Counted from the first letter of the stretch, positions 45,193-53,607 are shown. The stretch is DNA of 64,000 bases from Haloarcula halophila (GCF_029278565.1 NZ_CP119561.1:186001-250000), one strand, 5' to 3'. Notes: generated from the letters alone by a model not told the origin. Program-made: numbers and translations.

Positions 45193-45777
45193 CGTTCTGT
45201 GTCGGATCGCGCTCTCGGGCACGACCCCGCACCTTCCCTGGGGGGCAGAAAATCCCGCTGCTGTACTGCTTGAGGGAGCTGGCTCAGGCTGTCAGAGAAC
45301 AGTGCTGTTTTCAGAACTACTGGGACGAACCAGCTGCTCAGTAGGTGTGCGTATTGGCTACAGACTCCCTTGGTATTAGGTTTTCAAGAGACGAGTGGAA
45401 CTGCGCATCCTATTATAATGGGGGGTGTGGGCGGAAAAGCAGACTCTGTCCCATGCTTCACGGTCATGGCCCAGTGTCCGTTCTTCCGTTTCAGCTGGGA
45501 TTATGATACCAACGCTATGAGTTCTGAATCGTAGCGCTTGTCAGAGGCGACCTTGTTCCAACATCCTGTTACTCTGTGACTGGGGATAACCCCTGCTTTA
45601 TTTTATATGATCAAAACAGATGGCTTATTGGTAACAAATTGGAATCGTATCGGTTTTATTCAATTGCTCACTACGTACCCTGTATTGACTGAATCACGGC
45701 TAATTGAATAAGTCGTTATTGCTGCAGCCGTCTTGTTTCAGAGTTGGGTGAGTGATTCTACTGTTTGGTAGACGTGC
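45193..45777. other. 585-bp AT-rich intergenic region
   Basis: Apart from leader L11 at its left end, I see no gene or clear repeat here. A G-rich stretch (ATGGGGGGTGTGGGCGG, ~45418-45434) and AT-rich DNA at 45598-45720 are the only notable compositional features. Confidence 0.4.
45225..45252 (-). promoter_or_regulatory. Shared leader hairpin L11
   Basis: TTTTCTGCC, stem CCCC, loop with AGGGAAGGTGC, stem GGGG, about 32 nt before the ATG at 45192, followed by the GACACAGAAC box. Confidence 0.6.
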
Positions 45778-46068
45778 TTAGGTACCGATCGAGTAACGAC
45801 CGTACTGGTAGGCAAGCCACAGGAGGACCGCCGGGATTGCAACGAATTTCAGGACATCGAACAGCGTGCTATAGAATACAATCGTCTCACCGATTGATCC
45901 GAGCTCAGGGAGCCACACCGGGAAATCCGAGGATCCCTGGCGAACACCACCGACAGCGATCGTGAGCAGCCACTCACCGATCAAGACCATGGTCAGCAGG
46001 CCGAGAAGGGCTATTCCTGGCCGACGGAGGGACGGTTTCTCACGGAACGGCACTATTAGGGACATTAG
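45778..46068 (-). CDS. Small membrane protein, hypothetical
   Basis: I start it at MSLIVPFREKP; upstream in-frame sequence lacks hydrophobic or acidic character. It encodes 96 residues with two strong spans (IALLGLLTMVLIGEWLLTIA; VLKFVAIPAVLLWLAYQYG). No family is known. Confidence 0.5.
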   Translation of the reverse strand, partial: LMSLIVPFREKPSLRRPGIALLGLLTMVLIGEWLLTIAVGGVRQGSSDFPVWLPELGSIGETIVFYSTLFDVLKFVAIPAVLLWLAYQYGRYSIGT

Positions 46069-46196
46069 ATTGACAACGGTCACCGTTCGTATACGCTTTG
46101 TGGCATTTCCATCGTTCTTCTCGTCTCGATTGGTATCGCTATGGACTGTACTGCCCGGTGAAGAGATGAAGAAAACAGTACAGACAGTGTTGTTGC

Positions 46197-46463
46197 TTAC
46201 TCGGTTTCGGCTGCCATCCACCCCTTGTGGAAGCACGCCAGCGCAGTGTTAGACTCGAATAGCTTGCCCGACGGATCGTGACAGATGACCCCCGCTCCCG
46301 GGATGAACGAGACCGTCCCTTGGTCGGCTAGCCGCTGGACAATGTCGCGGGCTCGTTGCTCGTCGATTTCGACGGTATCTGGCCGCTGTCGGTCGCGGTC
46401 CTGTGCGATCTGTCGGCGCTCGAAGCGCTCGTAGTCTGGCATTGCAGGATCCATCGTGCTCAC
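46197..46463 (-). CDS. Small hypothetical protein
   Basis: This 88-residue protein has a GTG start at 46463; an ATG three codons later is equally possible. It has a charged helix (YERFERRQIAQDRDRQRPD), then RARDIVQRLADQGTVSFIPGAGVICHDPSGKLFESNTALACFHKGW. Function is unknown. It is preceded by leader L12 and palindrome P5. Confidence 0.6.
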   Translation of the reverse strand: MSTMDPAMPDYERFERRQIAQDRDRQRPDTVEIDEQRARDIVQRLADQGTVSFIPGAGVICHDPSGKLFESNTALACFHKGWMAAETE

Positions 46464-46470
46464 GAGGGTT

Positions 46471-46498
46471 GCCCCTCACCCGCCAGGGGCGCAGAAAA
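46471..46498 (-). promoter_or_regulatory. Shared leader hairpin L12
   Basis: TTTTCTGC, stem GCCCC, loop TGGCGGGTGA, stem GGGGC, seven bases before the GTG start. Confidence 0.7.
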
Positions 46499-46503
46499 TC
46501 GGA

Positions 46504-46531
46504 TTAACCAACAGGATCCAGTGTTGGTTAG
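46504..46531. promoter_or_regulatory. Long palindrome P5, short-spaced copy
   Basis: TTAACCAACA (46504-46513) and TGTTGGTTAG (46522-46531) are separated by only 8 bp. It is the one copy with clearly different spacing, directly upstream of leader L12. Confidence 0.75.
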
Positions 46532-46567
46532 ACACACCACTGCTTCCGGAGAAAAACTGCCACTCAG

Positions 46568-47449
46568 CTACTCATCGGGCAGTTTCGGCGCGATGATGAA
46601 CTGGCAGGCTCCGTCCGCGTCGGGGAATTGCGACTTGACGACGAGTGGCACGTCGTCGCCGATGTGCAGAACACGGTTGGTCCCGCTTGGTAGCCCGTTG
46701 CTCACCGATGTGGCCAGATCGGCGTCAAACGCCGCCTGGACGTCAGCGGGGTCGAATGCAACCAGATCGGTCGCCTCCCGCCGATAGACCATGCTGTCGG
46801 TGTCTCCGACAGCCTCGAATCGGAGTTCGGCAGCGTCGGGGTCGACGATCAGATCGAACCGGTCGTTGGCCTTCTTTGCTGCCTTGAGTGCAAATTCGAA
46901 GTCCCCCTGGTCGAAGTGAGCCGTCGCTGGCAACTCCACGGGCGGAATATTCGGTGGATGGCGAAGCGACTCGACTGGTTCGAGGTCCACAGTTCGGGAA
47001 ATTCCGTTGATCGTGATCTCCAGCGCCCCGCTTGCGGCTTTGAGAGAGAACTGCGCGAGGTCGTCCGGTTCCCCGATCGAGAGTGCTTCTCGGACCCGGC
47101 CGACAGCCACCCCCAGCGTCCCCGGACCCGCCGTGAACGTCTCGAAAGAGTCTCCGTCGACACTCAGGTCGACCATCAGGTGGTTCATGACGTCGCCCGC
47201 CCTGATCGCGAGCGTCGACGTCGACACACCAACTCGAACCTCGTCCGCAACCGCCCCGGCGGCGGTGAAGATCTGATCGAACACCTGGACTTCGCCGCTA
47301 ATCCGGAGATGTCGGGGCGAATCCAACGTGAACAGGTCCTCGGTATCGAGGCCGTCTGGCTCGTCGCTCGTCGAGGACGCTTCGGACCCGCTGACGTCGG
47401 GGCTGTCGGTCGTCGTGTCGGTTCCACACGCTGCTGAGGACTGTGACAT
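46568..47449 (-). CDS. PCNA-like sliding clamp paralogue
   Basis: This 293-residue protein starts at MSQSSAACGT. After an acidic extension of ~45 residues the PCNA pattern appears: FDQIFTAAGAVADEVRVGVSTSTLAIRAGDVMNHLMVDLSVDGDSFETF, VAVGRVREALSIG, PVELPATAHFDQGDFEFALKAAKKANDRF and the closing VPLVVKSQFPDADGACQFIIAPKLPDE, like the C-terminus of haloarchaeal PCNA. It may load this element's PolB or block host functions. It is less conserved than a housekeeping clamp. It has leader L13. Confidence 0.82.
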   Translation of the reverse strand: MSQSSAACGTDTTTDSPDVSGSEASSTSDEPDGLDTEDLFTLDSPRHLRISGEVQVFDQIFTAAGAVADEVRVGVSTSTLAIRAGDVMNHLMVDLSVDGDSFETFTAGPGTLGVAVGRVREALSIGEPDDLAQFSLKAASGALEITINGISRTVDLEPVESLRHPPNIPPVELPATAHFDQGDFEFALKAAKKANDRFDLIVDPDAAELRFEAVGDTDSMVYRREATDLVAFDPADVQAAFDADLATSVSNGLPSGTNRVLHIGDDVPLVVKSQFPDADGACQFIIAPKLPDE

Positions 47450-47457
47450 TTCGAATA

Positions 47458-47486
47458 CCCTCCACTTCCCGGAGGGGAACACAAAA
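47458..47486 (-). promoter_or_regulatory. Shared leader hairpin L13
   Basis: TTTTGTGTTC, stem CCCTCC, loop GGGAAGT, stem GGAGGG (6 bp), eight bases before the PCNA-like ATG. Confidence 0.68.
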
Positions 47487-47497
47487 CGGGAGGCGGG

Positions 47498-48535
47498 CTA
47501 AGGAACGACCGAAGCGAGCCGATCGGTTCGGTAGTCAACCGTCCACGTTGAGTAACTCGATCTGATGCGGTACTCTCGGACGGTCGCGACGGCTTCGAGA
47601 CAGTCGTCGGATTGCTCCCAGCCGAACTCGTAGCCAGCGATAATCTCGCCGTCGACGCGGTCGTCGACGGAATGGTCAAGACCGTCCCACTCGGCAACGA
47701 TCGGCTCTCCGCTGGTCGGTGGCTGGATGCCACGCCCGATGGTGCCCTGGATCACGGATGGGTCGGTTACCAGACTGGCCAGCTGGGCTAGGTCGGGAGC
47801 GTCGATCGTCCGTTCCTCGCCGTCCTTGTCGACGAAGGTGTGGCGAGTCCGCCCGCGGAGCGAGTCGTAGGTGCAGTGGTCGGCCACTGCGCCGTCGACG
47901 TCTGCGAGCAACTCGACGAAGCGTGCGGCGCCAGCGAGAACTTTCGGGTCGTCTTCTTCGATCTCGATGGTGCCTGCAGACGTTGCGACCTGGGTTGTCG
48001 GCCCACCATCTTCTGGGCGGTCGACTGGCATACAACTGCACAGCAGCGTCCCTTCTGGCCCGGTCAGCACCCAGGGCTGGCGGCCACAGGGAATGAGAGT
48101 GTACTGGCTGGCCTTGTAGCGGCCCCCGCCAGTGAGCACTCGAAGCGCTTTCTCGACCGCCTGTCCGTCGATGCCGAATCCGTAGTCTTCGCTGCGTCCG
48201 TCGACGAAGGCAACCTGCGTGTCGATCTCGCTGAACTCCCCGTACGTTTCCGGGATTTCGAGCAGGTCCCCGTCGCCGTGCGTGGCAACATAGGCTCCGA
48301 CGTCGCCCTCGATCACCCACCGCGTCTGCTGGGGGCGAGCACGGCCCGCCGAGGTGTTGATCGAGGTCAGTGGTCGTCGAGTTGTGAGCCCCCAGTCCTC
48401 GTCAGGGGTTGCCCAGTCGACGCCGTCTCGATCGGGCGCACTGGCAATCGTGGCACACCGGGCAACGCTCTCTGCGTCGGGACTGAGGTCTGCGTCGCTG
48501 TCGATACTACTGAAGGATTGGAGCGATTCGGTCAT
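47498..48535 (-). CDS. Hypothetical acidic protein of replication-associated block
   Basis: This is a 345-residue protein started at MTESLQSFSS. After a disordered N-terminus it shows an alpha/beta core (TRWVIEGDVGAYVATHGDGDLLEIPETYGEF, AVEKALRVLTGGGRYKASQYTLIPCGRQPWVLTGPEGTLL), perhaps related to the 36423 protein, and a C-terminal beta-rich region. It directly precedes the PCNA-like gene. No function is recognised. Confidence 0.55.
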   Translation of the reverse strand: MTESLQSFSSIDSDADLSPDAESVARCATIASAPDRDGVDWATPDEDWGLTTRRPLTSINTSAGRARPQQTRWVIEGDVGAYVATHGDGDLLEIPETYGEFSEIDTQVAFVDGRSEDYGFGIDGQAVEKALRVLTGGGRYKASQYTLIPCGRQPWVLTGPEGTLLCSCMPVDRPEDGGPTTQVATSAGTIEIEEDDPKVLAGAARFVELLADVDGAVADHCTYDSLRGRTRHTFVDKDGEERTIDAPDLAQLASLVTDPSVIQGTIGRGIQPPTSGEPIVAEWDGLDHSVDDRVDGEIIAGYEFGWEQSDDCLEAVATVREYRIRSSYSTWTVDYRTDRLASVVP

Positions 48536-48543
48536 GTCAAGAT

Positions 48544-48570
48544 CCTCTCCACCTCCCCAGGAGGGCAAAA
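48544..48570 (-). promoter_or_regulatory. Shared leader hairpin L14
   Basis: TTTTTGCC, stem CCTC, loop with CTGGGGAGGTGGA, stem GAGG, eight bases before the ATG at 48535. Confidence 0.65.
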
Positions 48571-48639
48571 ATTCGAATCGGAGTCAGCAATTCAGTTGCA
48601 TATACTTAAATATATTAAATATGTCAGGATCGATCTTGA

Positions 48640-48678
48640 TTAACCAACAATGCTTTTCATGCGCGATTTGTTGGTTAA
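48640..48678. promoter_or_regulatory. Long palindrome P6 between divergent genes
   Basis: TTAACCAACA (48640-48649) and TGTTGGTTAA (48669-48678) with a 19-bp centre. It lies 17 bp before the rightward gene and 105 bp before the leftward one, adjacent to an AT-rich stretch with TATA-like elements. Confidence 0.8.
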
Positions 48679-48694
48679 TACGAGGCGACCGCTG

Positions 48695-49009
48695 ATGTCC
48701 TATGAGCCACCGACACCGCCAGCGGAACTCCCGACAGATCTCGTCAATACACTCAACGGCTACGACCAGCTCCAGCACGTCGCACGCTACGCCGATGAAC
48801 TGGCAGAGCACAAAGCTCGTGAGGCCCGTCTTGAGGAATCCGAGGACGACGAGATTGACGAGCGGCCAGACGATCTTCCGGACGACGTCCCGTCGAAGGC
48901 GACGATCACGATCAAGGAGATTAACGACAACCGCTACTACTACTGGCAGTGGCGAGAAGGTGATACGGTGACATCCAAGTACAAAGGGCCAGTCAACTCG
49001 GACGACTGA
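48695..49009 (+). CDS. DUF6788-like small protein
   Basis: This is a 104-residue protein. It has a helical N-terminal half and a C-terminal ITIKEINDNRYYYWQWREGDTVTSKYKGPV, a beta motif that resembles DUF6788 (Y-x-Y-x-x-Y-R-E-G...SKY-x-G). The start at 48695 directly follows palindrome P6. The function is unknown. Confidence 0.65.
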   Translation: MSYEPPTPPAELPTDLVNTLNGYDQLQHVARYADELAEHKAREARLEESEDDEIDERPDDLPDDVPSKATITIKEINDNRYYYWQWREGDTVTSKYKGPVNSDD

Positions 49010-49012
49010 ACA

Positions 49013-49635
49013 CACCACTGTGTCCGCTGTTCTCGATAACGATCAGTGAATGGCAGTCGAAGAACTGCGGACATGGTGGGGTGTAGATCCTTGCTTGAAT
49101 AGCTGTGTGGAGACAATAGGTAGGAGAGCCTGTATTAGTGTAGTTGACGCCAGGGGACGAAAAAATACCGAGATAGCCTTGTAGAGCACCCCACTGTGTC
49201 CGCCGTTCCTGATGCACCGATAGAAAAGATAACAAAATAACAGCGGACACGATGGGGTGCTATTGATAGAAGAGAGCATCCAGAGAGCGACTGACTTTCC
49301 ATTATATGGATTCAGTAAAAAAATGGAGACCCAAGCGTAGAGGGATACCCCCACCCCACCGTGTCCGCTGTTCTCTAGTAAGAAAGAGGGGAACTCCGAT
49401 GAATGTGGACAAAAAGAACGGACAGTAGTCCGCTCACTACAAGTATAACAAATTTTTCGGTAAGTACAAACCGCTATAATATAAACCTATCTTTAATAAA
49501 CTAGTAAGATGGGGTGGAGTTGAAAACAAGGGCCACCCTTTTCCACGATTACTGCGGACATAGTGGGGTGAGAGTGTTCGGCGTTCTTTTATACTCTCAG
49601 AACAGCGGAAACAGCGGACACTGCGGACAGGGTGG
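49013..49635. repeat. Origin-2 repeat cluster, left of second orc1
   Basis: Repeats of GAACAGCGGACAYNGTGGGGTG occur in both directions at about 49014-49034 (minus), 49061-49083, 49184-49209 (minus), 49239-49259, 49352-49374 (minus), 49551-49570 and a fused set at 49601-49635. AT-rich DNA at 49430-49500 may be the unwinding element. No gene fits in this region. Confidence 0.85.
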
Positions 49636-49668
49636 TTTTATTATCCTGCTCTTCAATGTGTTCGCTAA

Positions 49669-50907
49669 ATGGGCATGTTTGAACGGGATACCGAGATCTA
49701 TCGTAATCGCGATGCCCTTCGAGAGGATTACCAACCGGCTAAACTCGTCGGTCGCGATGAGGAACTTGAGCGATATAAAACAGCTCTCCAGCCGGTGATC
49801 AACGGTGAGCAACCCAACAATATTTTCCTTTACGGGAAGACCGGTGTTGGGAAGACTGCTGGGACTCGATTCCTCTTGGACCATCTCATCGAAGACGCCG
49901 CCCAGTACGATGACATTGAGCTGACCGTGAAGATCCTCAACTGTGATGGACTCTCCAGCAGTTATCAAATCGCTACCCGACTCGTCAACAAGTTTCGCGC
50001 CGACTCAAACCAAATCTCGACTACTGGATATCCGCGAGCGACTGTGTATGATATGCTTTGGTCGGAACTTGATGCGTGTGGTGGAACCATCATTATCGTA
50101 TTAGACGAAGTCGATCATATCGAAGACGACAGCATACTCTACCAACTCCCCCGGGCTAGGGCTAACGGCAACCTGACCGAGGCAAAAATCGGAATAATTG
50201 GGATTTCTAATGATTTCTCGTTTCGCGATGACCTTTCTCCTAAAGTTAAGAGTTCACTGTGCGAAGAAGAACTCCAGTTCCCAGCATATGATGCGAACGA
50301 ACTGATTGAAATTCTCTCACAGCGGGCCGAAGTTGCCTTTCACGAGGGAGTCATTGACGACGGCGTAGTTGAGCTGTGTGCTGCATACGGCGCGAAAGAC
50401 GCTGGTGACGCACGACAGTCTCTGGACTTACTGATGAAAGCCGGGGATTTGGCTCGTGATCACGACACTGACACCATCACCGACAATCTTGTTCGTGACG
50501 CCCGCGAAGAACTTGAGCGCGGACGGATTCGTGAAGGTATTTCCGGCCTTACCCAACACGGACACCTTGTTCTCTACGCCCTCCTCACGCTCGAGCAACA
50601 GGGGAAAACGCCCGTGCGCTCTCGTGACGTTCGCCCCCGATATACGAGCTTTGCTGAGCAAGTCGGCGCTGATCCATTAGTTCCACGCCGGATGCGGGAC
50701 CATCTCGGCGAACTCTCTATGCTCGGAATCATCTCCGCAGTTGAGCGAAACGAGGGGCGCCGTGGCGGGACCTATCGGGAATATTCGCTTGATATGGATA
50801 CTCAAATGATTCTGACTGCTCTCGAGGAAACAGTTGCACAGGTCGGAATCCACGAATCCGTTGCTCAGATGGTCGACCAGGAGACGACTCTCTCGGAATA
50901 TACCTGA
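49669..50907 (+). CDS. orc1: Orc1/Cdc6-type replication initiator 2
   Basis: This is a 412-residue AAA+ protein. Walker A is GKTGVGKT, Walker B is TIIIVLDEVDHI, sensor I is GISNDFS, and a C-terminal winged helix (residues ~300-400) holds RSRDVRPRYTSFAEQV. It is distinct from initiator 1 and flanked by its own repeat family, so it should act at this second origin. Confidence 0.93.
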   Translation: MGMFERDTEIYRNRDALREDYQPAKLVGRDEELERYKTALQPVINGEQPNNIFLYGKTGVGKTAGTRFLLDHLIEDAAQYDDIELTVKILNCDGLSSSYQIATRLVNKFRADSNQISTTGYPRATVYDMLWSELDACGGTIIIVLDEVDHIEDDSILYQLPRARANGNLTEAKIGIIGISNDFSFRDDLSPKVKSSLCEEELQFPAYDANELIEILSQRAEVAFHEGVIDDGVVELCAAYGAKDAGDARQSLDLLMKAGDLARDHDTDTITDNLVRDAREELERGRIREGISGLTQHGHLVLYALLTLEQQGKTPVRSRDVRPRYTSFAEQVGADPLVPRRMRDHLGELSMLGIISAVERNEGRRGGTYREYSLDMDTQMILTALEETVAQVGIHESVAQMVDQETTLSEYT

Positions 50908-50944
50908 TCAGGATAAACTGCAATCCTTCTCCTGGGTTCGATAA

Positions 50945-51048
50945 GAACAGCGGACATAGTGGGGTCCGAATTCCTGATCCTGGACTGCCCTCATCCGTTC
51001 TCGCCCTTCGTATAGGCTGACAAAAGAACGGCGGACATTGTGGGGTTC
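50945..51048 (+). repeat. Origin-2 repeats right of orc1
   Basis: Two copies, GAACAGCGGACATAGTGGGG (50945-50964) and GAACGGCGGACATTGTGGGG (51026-51045), match the left cluster and confirm that the repeats bracket the gene. Confidence 0.82.
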
Positions 51049-51201
51049 ACTTTGTTTCTTTCTCGCAGACCGATTGGAGAACTCCTTCGCCCGATTCTCC
51101 CATGCAAAACTGCGGAATGACCACACAGCGAATAGTGTCTTGGTAACACTGACTGCATACTGGTCGAAGCTTCGAAAATAGTGGTGTGGTCTGGTCAGAG
51201 C

Positions 51202-51486
51202 TTATTGGACATTAACCTCGATACCGGTGAGCGCCTCAAGCGACTCCACAACTGATCGAGGACTTTGTGTCCCCGTCGTTTCGATGGTGACTTCGACGGT
51301 CACATCCGTCGCCGACAGGCCGGGCTGAAGCTGCTTGATTTCCCCAGCAGTGACACCAGAGACACCATCCGCACGAGAGAGTCGCCGCTCAGCGTCGGTT
51401 AGCAGGTCACCGTCCGTCCCGTTCGGAACGCGGACAGTTACCGTCATCGTGGTCTGATTCGTTTCAGTGTCATTGGTGAGTGTCAT
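51202..51486 (-). CDS. Small hypothetical protein downstream of Ro60 gene
   Basis: This 94-residue protein starts at MTLTNDTETNQ; a Met four codons upstream is possible. Beta strands and a helix (MTVTVRVPNGTDGDLLTDAERRLSRADGV, DVTVEVTIETTGTQSPRSVVESLEALTGIEVNVQ) suggest a compact alpha/beta ferredoxin-like fold. It is the last gene of the tRNA/Ro60 transcription unit. No function is known. Confidence 0.6.
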   Translation of the reverse strand: MTLTNDTETNQTTMTVTVRVPNGTDGDLLTDAERRLSRADGVSGVTAGEIKQLQPGLSATDVTVEVTIETTGTQSPRSVVESLEALTGIEVNVQ

Positions 51487-51543
51487 TGTCGCCTCCATTG
51501 GTGAATTGACCCGGCAGGAGCGTTCCATCAGGAAACTCCAAAT

Positions 51544-51617
51544 GCGCGAGAGGTGATTCGAACACCTGTCCCAGCCATGGCACGGCTGCGTGATCGACCA
51601 GACTACACTACTCGCGC
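51544..51617 (-). tRNA. tRNA-Gly(GCC)
   Basis: Acceptor CTCGCGC/GCGCGAG, anticodon loop GTGCCAT with stem CAGCC/GGCTG, T-arm AGGTG/CACCT with TTCGAAT. It lies between the Ro60 gene and the small gene at 51202, on the same strand. Confidence 0.9.
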
Positions 51618-51636
51618 AGAAACTGCAATAAGTGGG

Positions 51637-53166
51637 TTAGGATGGGTCGTACGCCGCAATTTCGCCGATGACTTGCCCTGGCTCCTCGGCGTAGCCGATG
51701 AACTCTAGGACTTGTTCCGACCAGCCCGAGATGTTGTAGACGTCCTCGTAGCCCTCCGGTGTCACGAGGTCGCCGTACGCGGCAAGATCGACCATGTACA
51801 GCGCCGTCTCCGACGCGACTTCCTCGCGGTATGCCTCGAACGCATCACGAACTGTCCGGTCGCCATCGACCATTTGGACCGTCGAGTCCCAGATCTGCAT
51901 GTCGGTGAACAGGACGACGCGGTCGACCTCGATGTGCTCCTCGCGGAGGTAGTCGAGGACCTTCCAGCCGTTCGTCGAGTTCCCGACCTCAGTATCGATG
52001 CCCATGGCTGCCCGCTGGCGCTGGAGCACCGGCGTATCGACGTGCGTTGACACCTGCTGGAAATCCGACCCGAACCCGCCGATACGAGCGCCCTGCTCGG
52101 CCATCACCGCACCGAACAACGCACCGATCTCCTTGCGCTGGAGAGTGCTCCGATCGGAGAGTGTCGCAGTCATCGACCCGGAGAGGTCGACGCCGACGAA
52201 CGTGTCGCCGAGCCCGTCAGGGACGTGCTCGACGGCCACGTCGACGGCCTGTTCCAGCCAGCGTTCGACTGCAGGCGAATCGAGCCCTGCGTCCTGGAGC
52301 GCTTTGTACGCCTGGTAGTACCGGAACGGGTACAGCGGCGCCCGACGCACTGCTTCCAGATCGAGGTGGCCGATGATGGTTGCCTCGTCGACGCCGGCGT
52401 CGAGCATGTTGCGGAGGTTCCGGATCGTGGCGAAGATCGGGAGAGAGTACTCGTCATCTTCGATGAGTTGCTCCCATGCCTCGGCCGTGTTCCCCTGCTC
52501 GGAGATGACCGTCTCCCACGTGTTCGGCGACGGCAGGGGATCGACCTCCGGGTAGTCGTCGAGGTCTCCGCGCATGAACCGCTCGAACAATTCCTCTTGC
52601 TCTTCGTCGGCGGGCGTCGGGTGGATGCGGTTGAACACGTCGTGCAGCGTCACCTCACGACGTGGAAGTGCGTACTTCTCTAGGGTGTACGCGTCTGCCA
52701 TCCCGACCAGCGCGTCCTCGATACCGCGCCGTAGCGGCCAGGGCGCGGTCCCGGCGAACAGGTTGTCGTGGACGGCCAGCGCCGTCGCGGTCTCGTCCAT
52801 TCGCTGGACGATGGCCGGCGTCCATGCTCGGATGAGCGACTCGTCCGAGTCGTCTTTGAAGCGGTCGTCGTTGGCCGCGAGCACCAGCAGGACCTGGGGG
52901 ATATCCCGCAGGTGCATCTCCTGGCGGGCGTACGCGGCGAGTTTGAGGATGAACTCCGGGTCCTCGGATGCTGTGGCGTCGAACCGCTCGATGACCGCTT
53001 GGAGATGCTCAGTGTCGTCCTCGTAGTACGAGTCCTCCAGCAGCTGGTTGATCGTTCGTTTGTACAGTGCGAGTCGTGGGTCCGCAAGCTGGAACGCCTC
53101 ACCGCCCTCGTGGTTGGTGGTGCGTGTCGCCTCCGTGACCGTCTGTTTCGTATCGTTCAGCTCCAT
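51637..53166 (-). CDS. TROVE-domain (Ro60-type) RNA-binding protein
   Basis: This 509-residue protein has the Ro60 layout. A HEAT-repeat ring makes up residues ~25-340 (FDATASEDPEFILKLAAYARQEMHLRDIPQVLLVLAA; RDIPQVLL is a family hallmark). The vWFA-like domain that follows has the metal site DLSGSM and VVLFTDMQIWDS. Ro proteins bind misfolded RNAs and Y RNAs and can direct RNases in RNA decay. The gene sits directly downstream of a large tRNA array and four tRNA-like cassettes on the same strand, with another tRNA behind it. This placement suggests it binds those RNAs. Confidence 0.93.
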   Translation of the reverse strand: MELNDTKQTVTEATRTTNHEGGEAFQLADPRLALYKRTINQLLEDSYYEDDTEHLQAVIERFDATASEDPEFILKLAAYARQEMHLRDIPQVLLVLAANDDRFKDDSDESLIRAWTPAIVQRMDETATALAVHDNLFAGTAPWPLRRGIEDALVGMADAYTLEKYALPRREVTLHDVFNRIHPTPADEEQEELFERFMRGDLDDYPEVDPLPSPNTWETVISEQGNTAEAWEQLIEDDEYSLPIFATIRNLRNMLDAGVDEATIIGHLDLEAVRRAPLYPFRYYQAYKALQDAGLDSPAVERWLEQAVDVAVEHVPDGLGDTFVGVDLSGSMTATLSDRSTLQRKEIGALFGAVMAEQGARIGGFGSDFQQVSTHVDTPVLQRQRAAMGIDTEVGNSTNGWKVLDYLREEHIEVDRVVLFTDMQIWDSTVQMVDGDRTVRDAFEAYREEVASETALYMVDLAAYGDLVTPEGYEDVYNISGWSEQVLEFIGYAEEPGQVIGEIAAYDPS

Positions 53167-53223
53167 GCTATCACTGGCGTCGCAACAGTCGACGCCAAGG
53201 CCCGCTCACCACGAGCGGAGAAC

Positions 53224-53297
53224 GTCCCTGACAGGATTCGAACCTGTGACACCCGGCTTCGAAGGCCGGTGCTCGTTCCGGACTGAGCTACAGGGAC
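53224..53297 (-). tRNA. tRNA-Arg(TCG)
   Basis: Acceptor GTCCCTG/CAGGGAC, anticodon loop CTTCGAA with stem CCGGC/GCCGG, T-arm ACAGG/CCTGT. A regular fold, immediately upstream of the Ro60 gene. Confidence 0.93.
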
Positions 53298-53316
53298 AGG
53301 CAGTGGTCGGAAAATC

Positions 53317-53420
53317 GTTGGAGCGAGAAATACCGTGGTACCAGTTCCACCAGAGCGGCCGATCCGCTCCCGGGGCTCGAACCCGGATCTGTCGCTTGAG
53401 GGGCGAAGGAACGCTCCAAC
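53317..53420 (-). ncRNA. Permuted tRNA-like RNA, cassette 1
   Basis: On the minus strand the ends pair (GTTGGAGCG / CGCTCCAAC). Inside, in this order, lie a small hairpin TCGC-CCCTCAA-GCGA, a T-arm CCGGG-TTCGAGC-CCCGG, a closed acceptor helix GAGCGG-ATCGG-CCGCTC, the dinucleotide TG, and a D-arm GTGG-AACTGGTA-CCAC. All tRNA parts are present but the 3' half precedes the 5' half. GTCGA precedes the cassette and GATTTTCC follows it. Confidence 0.6.
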
Positions 53421-53458
53421 TCGACGACCACCGACTGAATGGTGGCGACGGGAAAACT

Positions 53459-53570
53459 ATCGAAGCGGGTCCGGTGTCGGGACGATCCTTTTGCCCGGAC
53501 GTCACGATAGGCCGGAGCCTACCGTCAGGACTTGAACCTGATGTATACCAGTTCGAAGGAACGCTTCGAC
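53459..53570 (-). ncRNA. Permuted tRNA-like RNA, cassette 2
   Basis: Terminal stem GTCGAAGCG / CGCTTCGAT. Inside are a T-arm TCAGG-TTCAAGT-CCTGA, directly abutting a closed acceptor helix CGGTAGGC-TCCG-GCCTATCG (8 bp), then TG and a D-arm-like ACGTCC-GGGCAAAA-GGATCGT. The order is again 3' half then 5' half. GTCGA stands in front and AGTTTTCC behind. Confidence 0.6.
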
Positions 53571-53607
53571 TCGACAGTCGCCATGACTGAGTGGAGGCCG
53601 GAAAACC

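Noticed and set aside
49013-49635. Possible CRISPR array at origin 2
   Set aside because: Copies occur in both orientations with irregular spacing, as in initiator-binding sites.
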